This document shows, piece after piece, positions 10,298 to 19,273 of a stretch of 64,000 nt of DNA; positions within the stretch are counted from its first letter, which is position 1; every line of letters starts with the position of its first letter. Position numbers and translations under genes: made by a program. Below the pieces are notes generated by a model that was given only the letters and a program-made list of their open reading frames with translations, was not told the origin of the DNA and made no database searches. The stretch spans positions 248,001 through 312,000 of the forward strand of contig NZ_LVJH01000070.1 in the NCBI RefSeq assembly GCF_001637205.1, read 5' to 3'. The stretch is from Paenibacillus glacialis. Its GTDB lineage: Bacteria; Bacillota; Bacilli; Paenibacillales; Paenibacillaceae.

Positions 10298-10840
10298 TTA
10301 ATCGTTAAGAATGATTCTTTTCCTTAATTCATCAACACTAGAAAGAGCAGTTGTATCCTCTAGAATCGAACCCGGTTTATTTCCTTCACCGATAATATAA
10401 CCGTCAAACTGAGTACGAGTGAAATCGAAGATATATTGAAATTGTTGAATAAGAGGGAGTCCTTTCAATTGAGGCTCATCATCCCCAACAGCGATAACAT
10501 ATGCTCTTTTGGCAGACATTTTCGATAAAAAATGATCCCTATCTTCACGTAATGATTGAGACCAACGGTCAATAAAGGTTTTCAAAACACCCGATATGCC
10601 ATACCAGTAGATTGGTGTCGCAAACACGATCGTATCCTGCTCCAATACTCTGTCAATCAGTTCATGATAATCATCGTCCGGGTATGCTCCAAGTTCAGTA
10701 TGACGATAGTCCGTTATGGGTTGAAGATGATAGTCCGACAAATATATTTTATCTGCATTCAAGCCCTCCACCAATAAATCAGCCAGTTTGTCTGTATTTC
10801 CATTTCTCCGAGAGCTTCCATAAAGAACAACAATTCCCAA
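10298..10840 (-). CDS. NAD(P)H-dependent FMN reductase / flavodoxin-fold oxidoreductase
   Basis: A 180-residue flavodoxin-like protein. The phosphate-binding loop for FMN is GSSRRNGNTDKLA at residues 8-20. ATPIYWYGISGVLKTFIDRW near residue 80 is the typical substrate/FMN segment of NADPH-dependent FMN reductases. It is the last gene of the carrier-protein operon, 14 nt after the ATP-grasp gene and just before a strong terminator, so it is probably co-transcribed. It could be a tailoring redox enzyme for the product or an unrelated passenger; the sequence does not decide this. Confidence 0.85.
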   Translation of the reverse strand: MGIVVLYGSSRRNGNTDKLADLLVEGLNADKIYLSDYHLQPITDYRHTELGAYPDDDYHELIDRVLEQDTIVFATPIYWYGISGVLKTFIDRWSQSLREDRDHFLSKMSAKRAYVIAVGDDEPQLKGLPLIQQFQYIFDFTRTQFDGYIIGEGNKPGSILEDTTALSSVDELRKRIILND

Positions 10841-10854
10841 AGCGATCAGCCTCC

Positions 10855-12093
10855 TTAAGTATAAATAAGTTCAATATTTCGTATTAATCCTAACGCTGCT
10901 TCTCTGGCTTCTGTTGGGGTATTTCCAATCGTAATGACATAACCCAATCGATCGTCCGAACTCTTAGGAACAACGATTCTATCACCTGATTGAACCGAAA
11001 TATGCGAACGAATGACATTCTCATTATCTGCGATATGTTCAAGCCCTCGAATAGTCGATACCGTTCCATCTTTAACAGCAGTCAAATATGCAACAGAGGC
11101 GGCTCTGTTCTGATGTGTATGAATGTCGATAGGAAGATCCAAATAATAATGAACGGTAGCTTTGAAGATATCAAACCCTAAGGCTTGAATTAATAAATCA
11201 GAGGAGATATTATCTCCACCAGGTCTGCCATTCACTTCAATAATTCGTGGCCCTTTGTCTGTGAGCTTAACTTCCACATGACTGGGACCATTGATGAGTC
11301 CTATAGCCCTCAGAGCACTGACAGCCGTATTCACGATATCTTCTTGTCTCTCGGAGTAAACAGAAGTCGGTAACGTATGAACAATCTCCACAAAGTAGGG
11401 CAGAGGTGAAGTTGTCTTTTCTGTAACGGCAGCAAATATCGGATCCCCATCTTGTAGAAAGAGCTCTACACTAAACTCCTGCCCATCTAGGTACTCTTCT
11501 ATTAAATACTCCTCTCGGACTTTAAAATTCATATAGGTTTCTTTGAAATCAACGATATCAGCCATAGCTTGTTCCAGCTCACCTGAACTATGGATAAAGA
11601 ACACCTTTTGACTACTCGAGGCATTGGTTGGCTTCAATACAACTGGATATCCAATCTGCCCGGCTGCTAAGGCAGCTTCTTCAAAGGTTTTAACTTTCTT
11701 AAACTTTGCACTAGGAACATCATGTTCCGCATAAGCTTCTCTGGCTAAATCTTTATTCCTTGATTTGAGTGCTGCTTCATAAGGAACCCCTTTAAGACCT
11801 AATCGTTCTGCCACCTTTGCCGTAAGATGTGAAGCATAATCTGTTGCCGGAATTAATGCGTCGAGTTTATGATGATATTCGGAATTTGTAATGGCTTCAT
11901 ATAACGAGTCTTCATCTCGAATATCTGCAATAATCAGATCATGATAAATTCCCTCATACCCGTACTTCACAGGATTTTCAGGAGAAGAAACGATAGAAAT
12001 GATCTGGAAACCCTGCTCATATGCTGCTCTAACAAAACTTACCCCATAAAAACTCGGTTCGACAAAAGCGACTATCTTCTTTTTACTATTCAT
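10855..12093 (-). CDS. ATP-grasp carboxylate-amine ligase, possible L-amino acid ligase
   Basis: A 412-residue ATP-grasp enzyme. ATP-binding segments are visible: YPVVLKPTNASSSQ, then YLIEEYLDGQEFSVELF, and the metal/ATP site RIIEVNGRPGGD near residue 295. This layout, with a Rossmann-like N-terminal domain and the E-V-N-x-R-x-G-G motif, fits ligases that join a carboxylate to an amine, including BacD-type dipeptide ligases. The start at 12093 is preceded by GGAGGGACGAG; an in-frame ATG six codons earlier has no site. It sits between the exporter and the FMN reductase in the operon. I infer that it couples the diamino acid product to a second amino acid. Substrates cannot be read from sequence. 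Confidence 0.8.
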   Translation of the reverse strand: MNSKKKIVAFVEPSFYGVSFVRAAYEQGFQIISIVSSPENPVKYGYEGIYHDLIIADIRDEDSLYEAITNSEYHHKLDALIPATDYASHLTAKVAERLGLKGVPYEAALKSRNKDLAREAYAEHDVPSAKFKKVKTFEEAALAAGQIGYPVVLKPTNASSSQKVFFIHSSGELEQAMADIVDFKETYMNFKVREEYLIEEYLDGQEFSVELFLQDGDPIFAAVTEKTTSPLPYFVEIVHTLPTSVYSERQEDIVNTAVSALRAIGLINGPSHVEVKLTDKGPRIIEVNGRPGGDNISSDLLIQALGFDIFKATVHYYLDLPIDIHTHQNRAASVAYLTAVKDGTVSTIRGLEHIADNENVIRSHISVQSGDRIVVPKSSDDRLGYVITIGNTPTEAREAALGLIRNIELIYT

Positions 12094-12110
12094 CTCGTCC
12101 CTCCACTTCA

Positions 12111-13328
12111 TTAAATGGTTACGTTAGTATTCGTGGCTTTCACTTTACTTCCTAACAATTGATACAACGCAAACCCTAATAACATAAGAACACTCATACA
12201 AATAAAACCTACGCCCGCAGAGTAACGTTCTATCAATACACCTAGACCTGTAGCGAAAACCGTCTGCAATAGAAGCGAAATCGCCATCCACACCGATAAA
12301 GCTCTTCCCATATAAGACTTAGATACTGTCTCCATAATCGTCGTATTCATTAAGATTCTTAATGAAGAATTCGTTAGGCCAATGAATACACTTCCTATAT
12401 ATAAGACAAATATATATTGGTTAAATGCCAAAGAAATTAACGTACTAATGGATAGTAGGAAAAAGAGTGCAATTGTTCCTTGTTTCGTTATTTTCTTAGC
12501 AAATGGTGCTGCAATAAACCCAGATATAAGTCCTCCGATGCCATAAAACATGTCGGATAATCCGAACACAACAGAATCACCACCAACAGAGTTATTTACA
12601 TAGCCCGGAAGAACGACGTTATAAATCATCGTAGAAATTAATGGGACGATCGCTACAACTCCGATCCAGAAAATGTAGGGTCTCTCCTTTAAGTAGCTAA
12701 TTCCGTCTTTGAAGTTAGCATAAAAGGTCTCCTCTTTATTCTCGATCACAATTGGATCGTAATGAACTCTGTATAAGAACAAGCTACTTACAATAAACGC
12801 GATGGCATTAATCGCTAGAATAAGTTCGAATCCAAAATATTTATACAATATGCCTGAAGCTGCACCCGCCATAAACATCCCAACCTGTAAGCTGATCTCA
12901 ACTAAAGAATTACCATTGATTAATTCCTTCTCTGTAAGAAGCTCTTGAACTAAACTTCTCGATGCTGACATATAAATGGACCAACTCATGCCGTTAATAA
13001 TCGTAAACACGTAAAGATACTCCGTAAGAAATCCAAATATCAAAAAGAGACCAATTACCGCAGCTATGCCTAAGGTACGAAATAAATTAGTCCATAAAAT
13101 AATCTTTTTGCGATTAAATTTATCTGTCAACGTGCCAACAAAGGGGGAAATAACTAAACCTGCAATCACATTTAAAGAGAGCATGAACCCAATTAGTTGT
13201 ATAGAACCGGTCTGATCCAGTAGAAACCAGTTCGCTCCAATGGTGCTCATGCCTACTCCGAATCCAGAAATGATGTCAGATAAGAAAAAATGACGGAAAT
13301 TTCTTGGTTTTAGAACGCTAAAAACCAT
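12111..13328 (-). CDS. MFS transporter, probable product exporter
   Basis: A 405-residue protein with about 12 hydrophobic segments. It has the MFS loop motif GTLTDKFNRKK after the second helix, in the drug-efflux (DHA3/MefA-like) arrangement. The ATG follows GGGGG by 5 nt and lies inside the last 11 nt of the upstream transketolase gene. Being embedded in the biosynthetic operon, it probably exports the final compound and may give self-protection, as BacE does in bacilysin clusters. The substrate is an inference from context only. Confidence 0.85.
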   Translation of the reverse strand: MVFSVLKPRNFRHFFLSDIISGFGVGMSTIGANWFLLDQTGSIQLIGFMLSLNVIAGLVISPFVGTLTDKFNRKKIILWTNLFRTLGIAAVIGLFLIFGFLTEYLYVFTIINGMSWSIYMSASRSLVQELLTEKELINGNSLVEISLQVGMFMAGAASGILYKYFGFELILAINAIAFIVSSLFLYRVHYDPIVIENKEETFYANFKDGISYLKERPYIFWIGVVAIVPLISTMIYNVVLPGYVNNSVGGDSVVFGLSDMFYGIGGLISGFIAAPFAKKITKQGTIALFFLLSISTLISLAFNQYIFVLYIGSVFIGLTNSSLRILMNTTIMETVSKSYMGRALSVWMAISLLLQTVFATGLGVLIERYSAGVGFICMSVLMLLGFALYQLLGSKVKATNTNVTI

Positions 13329-14247
13329 CAGTACCCCCTATGAAATGTATTTGCTGTTGAAGATGCGCAAGTCCAAACCCTAAGTAATCTAGTACATCCT
13401 GATGTGTACCACCATACATAGGCCACTTCTCACCACAATCATGAGAGTAGACTTTACACTCAGGCATTAATAAAGCTAATGCAGAAGCTGAGCTTCCTGT
13501 AGCTCGATGTTCTTCAACAACAAGAAACGTATCCGATATTTGCTTTAACTCATCGATATAGCTCTTCAAGCTCTTCAGATCGACATAACATACATGTGCA
13601 TGCACAACCGAATCATTCTCTTGCAGAATTGTTTTACATAACTCGGTCGCTTCTTCCCCAACAGATATCAAGCAGAGCTTGGCATTGGCACGTTCTGCAC
13701 CTTCAATTAGCAACTCTCTACAGCTGCTCTCTTCCGCTCGATCAAGACTGTCATAAACAGCATTACGAGCGAGACGAATATAATAGGGTTCTTGTGACTG
13801 CGCAGCTTCCCGAATCACTTGTCTAGTCTCTATCTCCCCATGGGGACAGGCAATTCGGATATTCTGGAATGTTTGGATAATCGCGATGTCTTCTAAACAA
13901 TGATGCGTGGTTCCAAACCACCCTCCTGAAACACCCCCATAAGCAGCGACTATCTTCATATTCTTCTCCATATACCCCATGGCTAACTTTATACTTTCCG
14001 CAGCTCTTAGCGCAGCGAATGAAGAAAACGTTGAAAAAAACGGAATAAAACCTGCTTCGGCCAGACCCGCCGCTATATCAATACTAGCAAGCTCCGCTAT
14101 CCCTAAGTTAAAAAACCGATCAGGATGACTTTGTTCAAACGGATGTTTCTTCCCTCCTAAATCGGCTTCAATACAAATAATTCTTTCATTCTCAAACGCT
14201 AACTTTGTCAGTTCATCCTTATATGATTCCCTTCCAGATATGCTCAT
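13318..14247 (-). CDS. Transketolase, C-terminal subunit
   Basis: A 309-residue protein equal to the pyrimidine-binding and C-terminal domains of transketolase. It contains the segment FFNLGIAELASIDIAAGLAE (catalytic Glu region) near residue 50 and a central GGVSGGWFGTTHHCLEDIA. The start at 14247 is preceded by AGAGGAG and overlaps the N-subunit stop as ATGA, so the two halves are made together. Split transketolases occur in archaea and in secondary metabolism. With the N-subunit it should transfer a two-carbon ketol unit, here probably onto a carrier-bound semialdehyde. Confidence 0.88.
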   Translation of the reverse strand: MSISGRESYKDELTKLAFENERIICIEADLGGKKHPFEQSHPDRFFNLGIAELASIDIAAGLAEAGFIPFFSTFSSFAALRAAESIKLAMGYMEKNMKIVAAYGGVSGGWFGTTHHCLEDIAIIQTFQNIRIACPHGEIETRQVIREAAQSQEPYYIRLARNAVYDSLDRAEESSCRELLIEGAERANAKLCLISVGEEATELCKTILQENDSVVHAHVCYVDLKSLKSYIDELKQISDTFLVVEEHRATGSSASALALLMPECKVYSHDCGEKWPMYGGTHQDVLDYLGFGLAHLQQQIHFIGGTDGF

Positions 14248-15059
14248 AACAAACTCCTCTTCCATTTACTCGCGACTCTCTCTGGGATTTTGGCATAATG
14301 AGAATCAGGATTACCCTCTATAGCTGCAACTCCCTTGCCCTTAATTGTTGTCGCGAGCAATGCTAAAGGTTTCTCACGGTTGAGCGCTAGGGCTGCCAAA
14401 ATTTGTTCCATATTATGTCCGTCTATTTCTTCCACATGGAATCCAAATGCTTCGAATCGTTGTCTTAGGTTATGAATTGGAGATATGTCGCTAACATATC
14501 CATCATTCTGGCCACCGTTACAATCTACGATATAAATAAAATTAGAGATCGATTTGGCCTGAATAATTTGGGCCGTTTCCCAACACAGACCTTCTTGTAG
14601 CTCGCCATCGCCACCTAACACGATACCCAGCCCATCTAAGTTCTTCACTTTCTGCCCTAATGCCCAACCTGCCGCATAAGGAATACCATGCCCTAAGCTC
14701 CCTGTGGAGAAGGGAATATGGGGCAGTTTATGATTGGGATGACCCGTAAATAAGGAGCCTTTTTGGCCATATGATTCCGCAGGGTTATCTTCAATGAGCC
14801 CATAAAGATAAAGTGTTGCATACAACGCCGCAGCTGTATGACCTTTACTAAGAACAATCCTGGTGTTCTCATCTTGTACATACTTGGAATACACACCTAT
14901 AAGAAGATCTATGACAGATAGACTTCCACCAATATGGCAACCCGTCTCAGACGCTGCCATATCTATAATCAGTTTCCTTGCTTCTTTAGTGATTGCAAGC
15001 AGGTTATTTAAGTGCTCTGACTGCGGAGTAGGCTCATATACGGTATCTATATTATTCAC
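14244..15059 (-). CDS. Transketolase, N-terminal (thiamine diphosphate) subunit
   Basis: A 271-residue protein matching the TPP-binding domain. The TPP/magnesium motif runs from LGGDGELQEG (about 148-157) to VDCN (about 178-181). SKGHTAAALYA near 72 and FSTGSLGHG near 118 are typical transketolase segments. The start is a GTG that overlaps the end of the kinase-hydrolase gene by 8 nt. Its Shine-Dalgarno (AAAGGGA) almost touches the start, so translation probably depends on coupling. A second transketolase set inside a carrier-protein operon points to a dedicated biosynthetic role rather than the pentose phosphate pathway. Confidence 0.88.
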   Translation of the reverse strand: MNNIDTVYEPTPQSEHLNNLLAITKEARKLIIDMAASETGCHIGGSLSVIDLLIGVYSKYVQDENTRIVLSKGHTAAALYATLYLYGLIEDNPAESYGQKGSLFTGHPNHKLPHIPFSTGSLGHGIPYAAGWALGQKVKNLDGLGIVLGGDGELQEGLCWETAQIIQAKSISNFIYIVDCNGGQNDGYVSDISPIHNLRQRFEAFGFHVEEIDGHNMEQILAALALNREKPLALLATTIKGKGVAAIEGNPDSHYAKIPERVASKWKRSLL

Positions 15060-16893
15060 TCCCTTTCAGCCTAAACCATTCTCCAACCGCTTCTTTAAGA
15101 ATGGTTCTGGTGGCTTCCACCTCTTTAATATGCAAATATTCATGATTCGTATGATCCAAGCTAGAATCTCCAGGACCATATGCCACCATTGGTGTGGCAT
15201 CCCATGTGGTCGCCAGTGTGTTCATATCACTGGTTCCTCGTTTTTTTATATAATGAATAGATTTCTCTTCCTTAGCGAAGCTACGAATAAACGCTTTGAC
15301 CAAAGCACCATTACGTGGATTAGCAAACCCAGGCGTAGCTCGTAAGACCTTCACAATCACGTCTTCACCGAATTCTAATTCAATCTTCGATGCGTACTCC
15401 TTTCCAGCAGGAGGTGAAATTCTAAAATTCAATATTCCGTTTACTGTGAGTATTCCTTTGGCATTGCTGTGTTCGATATCAATGAGTGACGATAAGCATT
15501 GCGGGTCAATGGTTCGCACCCTCGAACGTATCTCCTCGACAACCACATGTAATTGATCGATGACACTCAGCGCATCCTTCGCTGCTGTATGTTCTTGTGG
15601 CCGACTAATGATAATCTCCAATTTATAGAGTCCATAGTAGCCCAATGTTAAACTACCTTCCCCGCTGGGTTCACCAATAATCACAGCATCAGCGCTGTAA
15701 TGATCTTTAATGTAATGGGCTCCTTTAGAAGAGGATATTTCTTCTTCTACGGCGCCAATGACCAGTAAAGATCCGTTCGAAGGTACCTCAGCATCTCTCA
15801 ACATATGAACGAAATTCACGAAACATCCTTTGGCGTCTACTACACCTCTACCTGTAATTCCTTGGCTGTCACTTTCAACTTTCCAAATATGCGGAACCGT
15901 GTCCAAGTGGCCGAGAAGCAACAGTTTGTTAGGTCCATTTCCTTTTTGAAAAACGATGTTACCGACTTCATCAATCCGACCCGTAACGCCTGGATATTGA
16001 ATGTTATCCAACAAATAGTGTGCAAGTTCATGTTCACCTTGAGATATCGAGGGGATACGCACAACTTTATTCAATAAGTCCATATCATTGAGCTCTTTTT
16101 CCATATTCCAAAACCAAGTTTTACCTGAACCCTCTAACGTATGAGGTCCAGTAATACATACATCGCAAATCCCTTGTTGAATAGCTAAATTCGCGGCCCG
16201 TACCTTTTGTTTCATTCTTCCTTTAATCGAATGGATTTCATCACCTAAGTAAACATCCGAGAGGGTTGATCTTTCATCTTCTACGTCCGTAAGTATTCCG
16301 TAAGTACTCGTCACAAATCTCAGATGTTGAGCTTCTAACTCGATCGCTAGATGAGCTGCCAGCACGTCAGCATCAATATTAATGAACTCGCCAAGTTCTT
16401 TATCTATGATGGGAGCTGTCAAACATACGACATCAAATGTAGCTAATGTAGCTTTCAAGAATTCCACATTACATCCTGTGAAGTTACCAAATAATGAATC
16501 TCTGACAATGACAGGTTTATTGTTTTTTAATACTTTGAGAGGTTTAGCTTTTGCACCAAAGACAATGTCATTCTCTCCACCCGATTGCGAGAATACGTTA
16601 AGCCTATGTTTCCTCAAATTTTCATTGACGATTGGAATAATAAATTCATCGTACGCAGCTCGGATGAAGGGCATTTCTTCAGGAGAACAGTATCGTACCT
16701 CATCCCCACTAACCAACGTAAGAAAAGGTATTTCTCGATCAATTTGGCTATATTTCTGTCTAATCCCTTCAGCGCCTCCTGCTACTAACAGTACATTGCC
16801 ACCTCTGTGTACAATCGCAGTAATCTCCTCAAATATTTCCGGATGATTCACAAGGGTACTGCTTCCTAACTTAATTACATATAAGTGATCCAT
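15052..16893 (-). CDS. Fused LysZ-type carrier-protein kinase and LysK-type hydrolase
   Basis: A 613-residue fusion. Residues 1 to about 265 form an amino acid kinase of the LysZ/ArgB family (VIKLGSST near 10, INIDADVLAAHLA near 175, KGRMKQKV near 226). Residues about 270-613 form an M20 metallopeptidase of the LysK type. Its metal-site segments are GHLDTVPH near 328, GVVDAKG near 352, AVEEEISSSKGAHY, and a C-terminal DHTNHEYL. LysZ phosphorylates the carrier-bound side-chain carboxylate and LysK cuts the finished product off the carrier. The start at 16893 overlaps the reductase stop as TAATG and follows GGAAGGGG. An alternative ATG at 16902 lies too close to that site. Both active sites look complete. 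Confidence 0.88.
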   Translation of the reverse strand: MDHLYVIKLGSSTLVNHPEIFEEITAIVHRGGNVLLVAGGAEGIRQKYSQIDREIPFLTLVSGDEVRYCSPEEMPFIRAAYDEFIIPIVNENLRKHRLNVFSQSGGENDIVFGAKAKPLKVLKNNKPVIVRDSLFGNFTGCNVEFLKATLATFDVVCLTAPIIDKELGEFINIDADVLAAHLAIELEAQHLRFVTSTYGILTDVEDERSTLSDVYLGDEIHSIKGRMKQKVRAANLAIQQGICDVCITGPHTLEGSGKTWFWNMEKELNDMDLLNKVVRIPSISQGEHELAHYLLDNIQYPGVTGRIDEVGNIVFQKGNGPNKLLLLGHLDTVPHIWKVESDSQGITGRGVVDAKGCFVNFVHMLRDAEVPSNGSLLVIGAVEEEISSSKGAHYIKDHYSADAVIIGEPSGEGSLTLGYYGLYKLEIIISRPQEHTAAKDALSVIDQLHVVVEEIRSRVRTIDPQCLSSLIDIEHSNAKGILTVNGILNFRISPPAGKEYASKIELEFGEDVIVKVLRATPGFANPRNGALVKAFIRSFAKEEKSIHYIKKRGTSDMNTLATTWDATPMVAYGPGDSSLDHTNHEYLHIKEVEATRTILKEAVGEWFRLKGSE

Positions 16894-17954
16894 TAAGGCC
16901 ATGCCCCTTCCAATTCAGATTGCAGTCCTGTCTCCTCTGGGAATCCCATATAGAGATTTGCAGCCTGAATCGCTTGTCCTCCCGCACCTTTGATTAAATT
17001 ATCTATACTCGCGATAGATACACAGTTCTTCCCGTCGATATACACACCCACTTCCCCGTAATTCGTTCCCGCTACGGTTTTGATCATAGGATTAGAATTG
17101 TGTCCCGTATTGGAATTGAAATAATGAATGAACGGTGTGGATGAATACGTCCTATAAAAGGCCTTTTTCACATCAATCTCCGAAACACCTTCTTTAAGAA
17201 CCGAATATGACGTAACCATGATGCCTCTTGGCAGATCAAGACTATACGTAGAGAACTGCAGATCAATTTCTTTTTGAAAATACGTCTTGAAAGCAAATTC
17301 GATCTCAGGTTTATGTCTATGCCCATGTACTTTATGTGCTCGGAAATTATTCGTACGCTCAGCATGATGCTCCGTCGTCGTTTTCCCACCTCCACTAGAA
17401 CCTGTTTTAGCATCGGATACGATACGATTCTCGATTAAGTCATGCGCTAATAGTGGATATATCGTATAGATTGTTGCCACAGCCATACAACCAGGAAGAT
17501 TTACAACCTTCACCTGGTGATCAATTTCACTAAACTCAGGAATATAGTAATAGCTTGAGCCCACGAATTCATGCTTTAGCGTTTCCGGATAATGTTTTTG
17601 TAAGAGATCTAGATCCGTAACTCTGTAATCTCCGCTAACATTAAAAATATAATCCGCATGCAAGGATAGCTGATTAATAAATTGGGGTAACACCCCCGTT
17701 GGAAGACAAGAAAATATAATGTCATAGTTACTATTCAAATCAGCAATTTTACTGAATTTGAGCGCATTCGATTTCTTCCCATGTCTAGCCGCCATAAAGT
17801 GTTTATCTACTGGACTTCCAGCTTTCGATTCCGAAGAGACAAACTCCACCTTGAATAAGGGATGTTTACTTAACAGCCTGTATATTTCTGCACCAGTAAA
17901 CCCAGTCCCACCTAGGATAGCAACTCGTTTCACACCATATTCAGATGTACTCAT
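16893..17954 (-). CDS. LysY/ArgC-type carrier-bound acyl phosphate reductase
   Basis: A 353-residue N-acetyl-gamma-glutamyl-phosphate reductase family protein. The NAD(P) loop GGTGFTGAEIYRLL is at residues 15-28, the catalytic cysteine is in VNLPGCMA near 155, and the histidine-rich HGHRHKPEIEF near 215 supplies the second catalytic residue. Next to LysW, LysX and LysZ homologues it should reduce the phosphorylated carrier-bound amino acid to a semialdehyde. The ATG overlaps the aminotransferase stop as ATGA. It could be mistaken for arginine-pathway ArgC, but the operon context argues against that. Confidence 0.88.
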   Translation of the reverse strand: MSTSEYGVKRVAILGGTGFTGAEIYRLLSKHPLFKVEFVSSESKAGSPVDKHFMAARHGKKSNALKFSKIADLNSNYDIIFSCLPTGVLPQFINQLSLHADYIFNVSGDYRVTDLDLLQKHYPETLKHEFVGSSYYYIPEFSEIDHQVKVVNLPGCMAVATIYTIYPLLAHDLIENRIVSDAKTGSSGGGKTTTEHHAERTNNFRAHKVHGHRHKPEIEFAFKTYFQKEIDLQFSTYSLDLPRGIMVTSYSVLKEGVSEIDVKKAFYRTYSSTPFIHYFNSNTGHNSNPMIKTVAGTNYGEVGVYIDGKNCVSIASIDNLIKGAGGQAIQAANLYMGFPEETGLQSELEGAWP

Positions 17955-19273
17955 CCTAATCTAGCATCCCTTTCATACAAGACTGAACCACTCGTGTTTC
18001 TTTCTACGATTTGACGAATGATGTCCGGATTAGCATCGATTTTTTGGAATACTAAGGCATACGCTTGAATTCTTTCATATTCAATGGGTGATCTTAATTC
18101 TCTGCATATCGTTAAAGTAGACCGCAACATATTCAGCGTTTCCGGGAAGTTATTAATGTCATAACCTAAATCAACGCGCTCTGACAATGTAAATGGATAG
18201 CCGTTTCCAAAGCCAATCTTATTCTTAAAAGGAAGATGCCCTGGGATCGGAACATTTTGCCATTCTCTTGCAAATACACCTTCGCTCATCGCCAGTTCTT
18301 GGATCGCATCCTTTACTTTATAATCAGGAAAATCCTCTAACCCTAAGTTTTCAGGCGATATCTTGATTCTGTACATGTTATAGCTGTGCTTGGAACCCTC
18401 TGGTACAATCGGACCTCTAAAGAGCTTTGTCTCCGACAGCACCTTCGTGAGATATCCTGCATTTCTCGCTCGAATAGCATCATAATACGGGAGACGCTCC
18501 AACTGACTGATTCCAAATGCTGCTGCTATCCAAGACATTCTATAATCAATACCCGAATCCTCAAGGAAAGCCAAAGCTCTCTCATAATCTTCCCGCTCCT
18601 TGAAAAAGGCTATGCCACCTTCTCCTCCAACGGGGAAGTTCTTATCTGCCATTAAACTTTGACCAGCCCCATCACCGATGGAACCACATATTTGATGATC
18701 AATCGAAGCTGAATGCGCATGTGAAGCATCTTCAACCAAACGTAAAGAATATTTCTTAACTATTTCACTTAATTTCGAAAGATCCGCTGGCAAGCCATGC
18801 ACATGGACGGGCATAATCACTTTCGTTTTACTTGTGATCGCCTTCTCTACTTTAGCAGGATCCAAGCAATAGGTTTGTGGATCAATATCCACAAATATCG
18901 GAATCGCTTTGGCAGCTACAACAGCCTGTGCCGTAGCAATAAACGTGAATGCTGGCAGAATAACCTCATCGCCTGGTTGCACGCCCACTCCTACTAAAGC
19001 AAGGTGAAGACTAGAAGTACCACTTGCTGTAGATATCGCATAGTTGGCCCCCACATACTGACGATACTTCTCCGTAAATTCATCGATCACAAGATCTGGG
19101 TCCTGCTGGATCGAGATTAACATCTGCATGACGTCTTCCTTCGTGATGATTGGGAAATTTGTTTTTCTTACATCCTCAGGGATGACAGCAGGGCCACCCT
19201 CATAAGCCAGCTCTTCACCTATCCAATCATCTGTTGGTAGCTCCAACAGCTTTTGTATAAAGTCAGTCTTCAT
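17951..19273 (-). CDS. DegT/DnrJ/EryC1-family PLP aminotransferase
   Basis: A 440-residue fold-type I aminotransferase of the sugar/secondary metabolite class. Visible motifs are STASGTSSLHLAL near 78, PAFTFIATAQAV, the pyridine-nitrogen Asp in RLVEDASHAHSA, and SLMADKNFPVGGEGG, which carries the probable Schiff-base lysine. A start at 19273 is supported by AAGGAGG 10 nt upstream, inside the end of the preceding gene (11-nt overlap). In this operon the likely substrate is the ketone made by the transketolase on the carrier protein, giving the second amino group. A sugar substrate is possible for the family, but no sugar genes are nearby. Confidence 0.87.
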   Translation of the reverse strand: MKTDFIQKLLELPTDDWIGEELAYEGGPAVIPEDVRKTNFPIITKEDVMQMLISIQQDPDLVIDEFTEKYRQYVGANYAISTASGTSSLHLALVGVGVQPGDEVILPAFTFIATAQAVVAAKAIPIFVDIDPQTYCLDPAKVEKAITSKTKVIMPVHVHGLPADLSKLSEIVKKYSLRLVEDASHAHSASIDHQICGSIGDGAGQSLMADKNFPVGGEGGIAFFKEREDYERALAFLEDSGIDYRMSWIAAAFGISQLERLPYYDAIRARNAGYLTKVLSETKLFRGPIVPEGSKHSYNMYRIKISPENLGLEDFPDYKVKDAIQELAMSEGVFAREWQNVPIPGHLPFKNKIGFGNGYPFTLSERVDLGYDINNFPETLNMLRSTLTICRELRSPIEYERIQAYALVFQKIDANPDIIRQIVERNTSGSVLYERDARLG

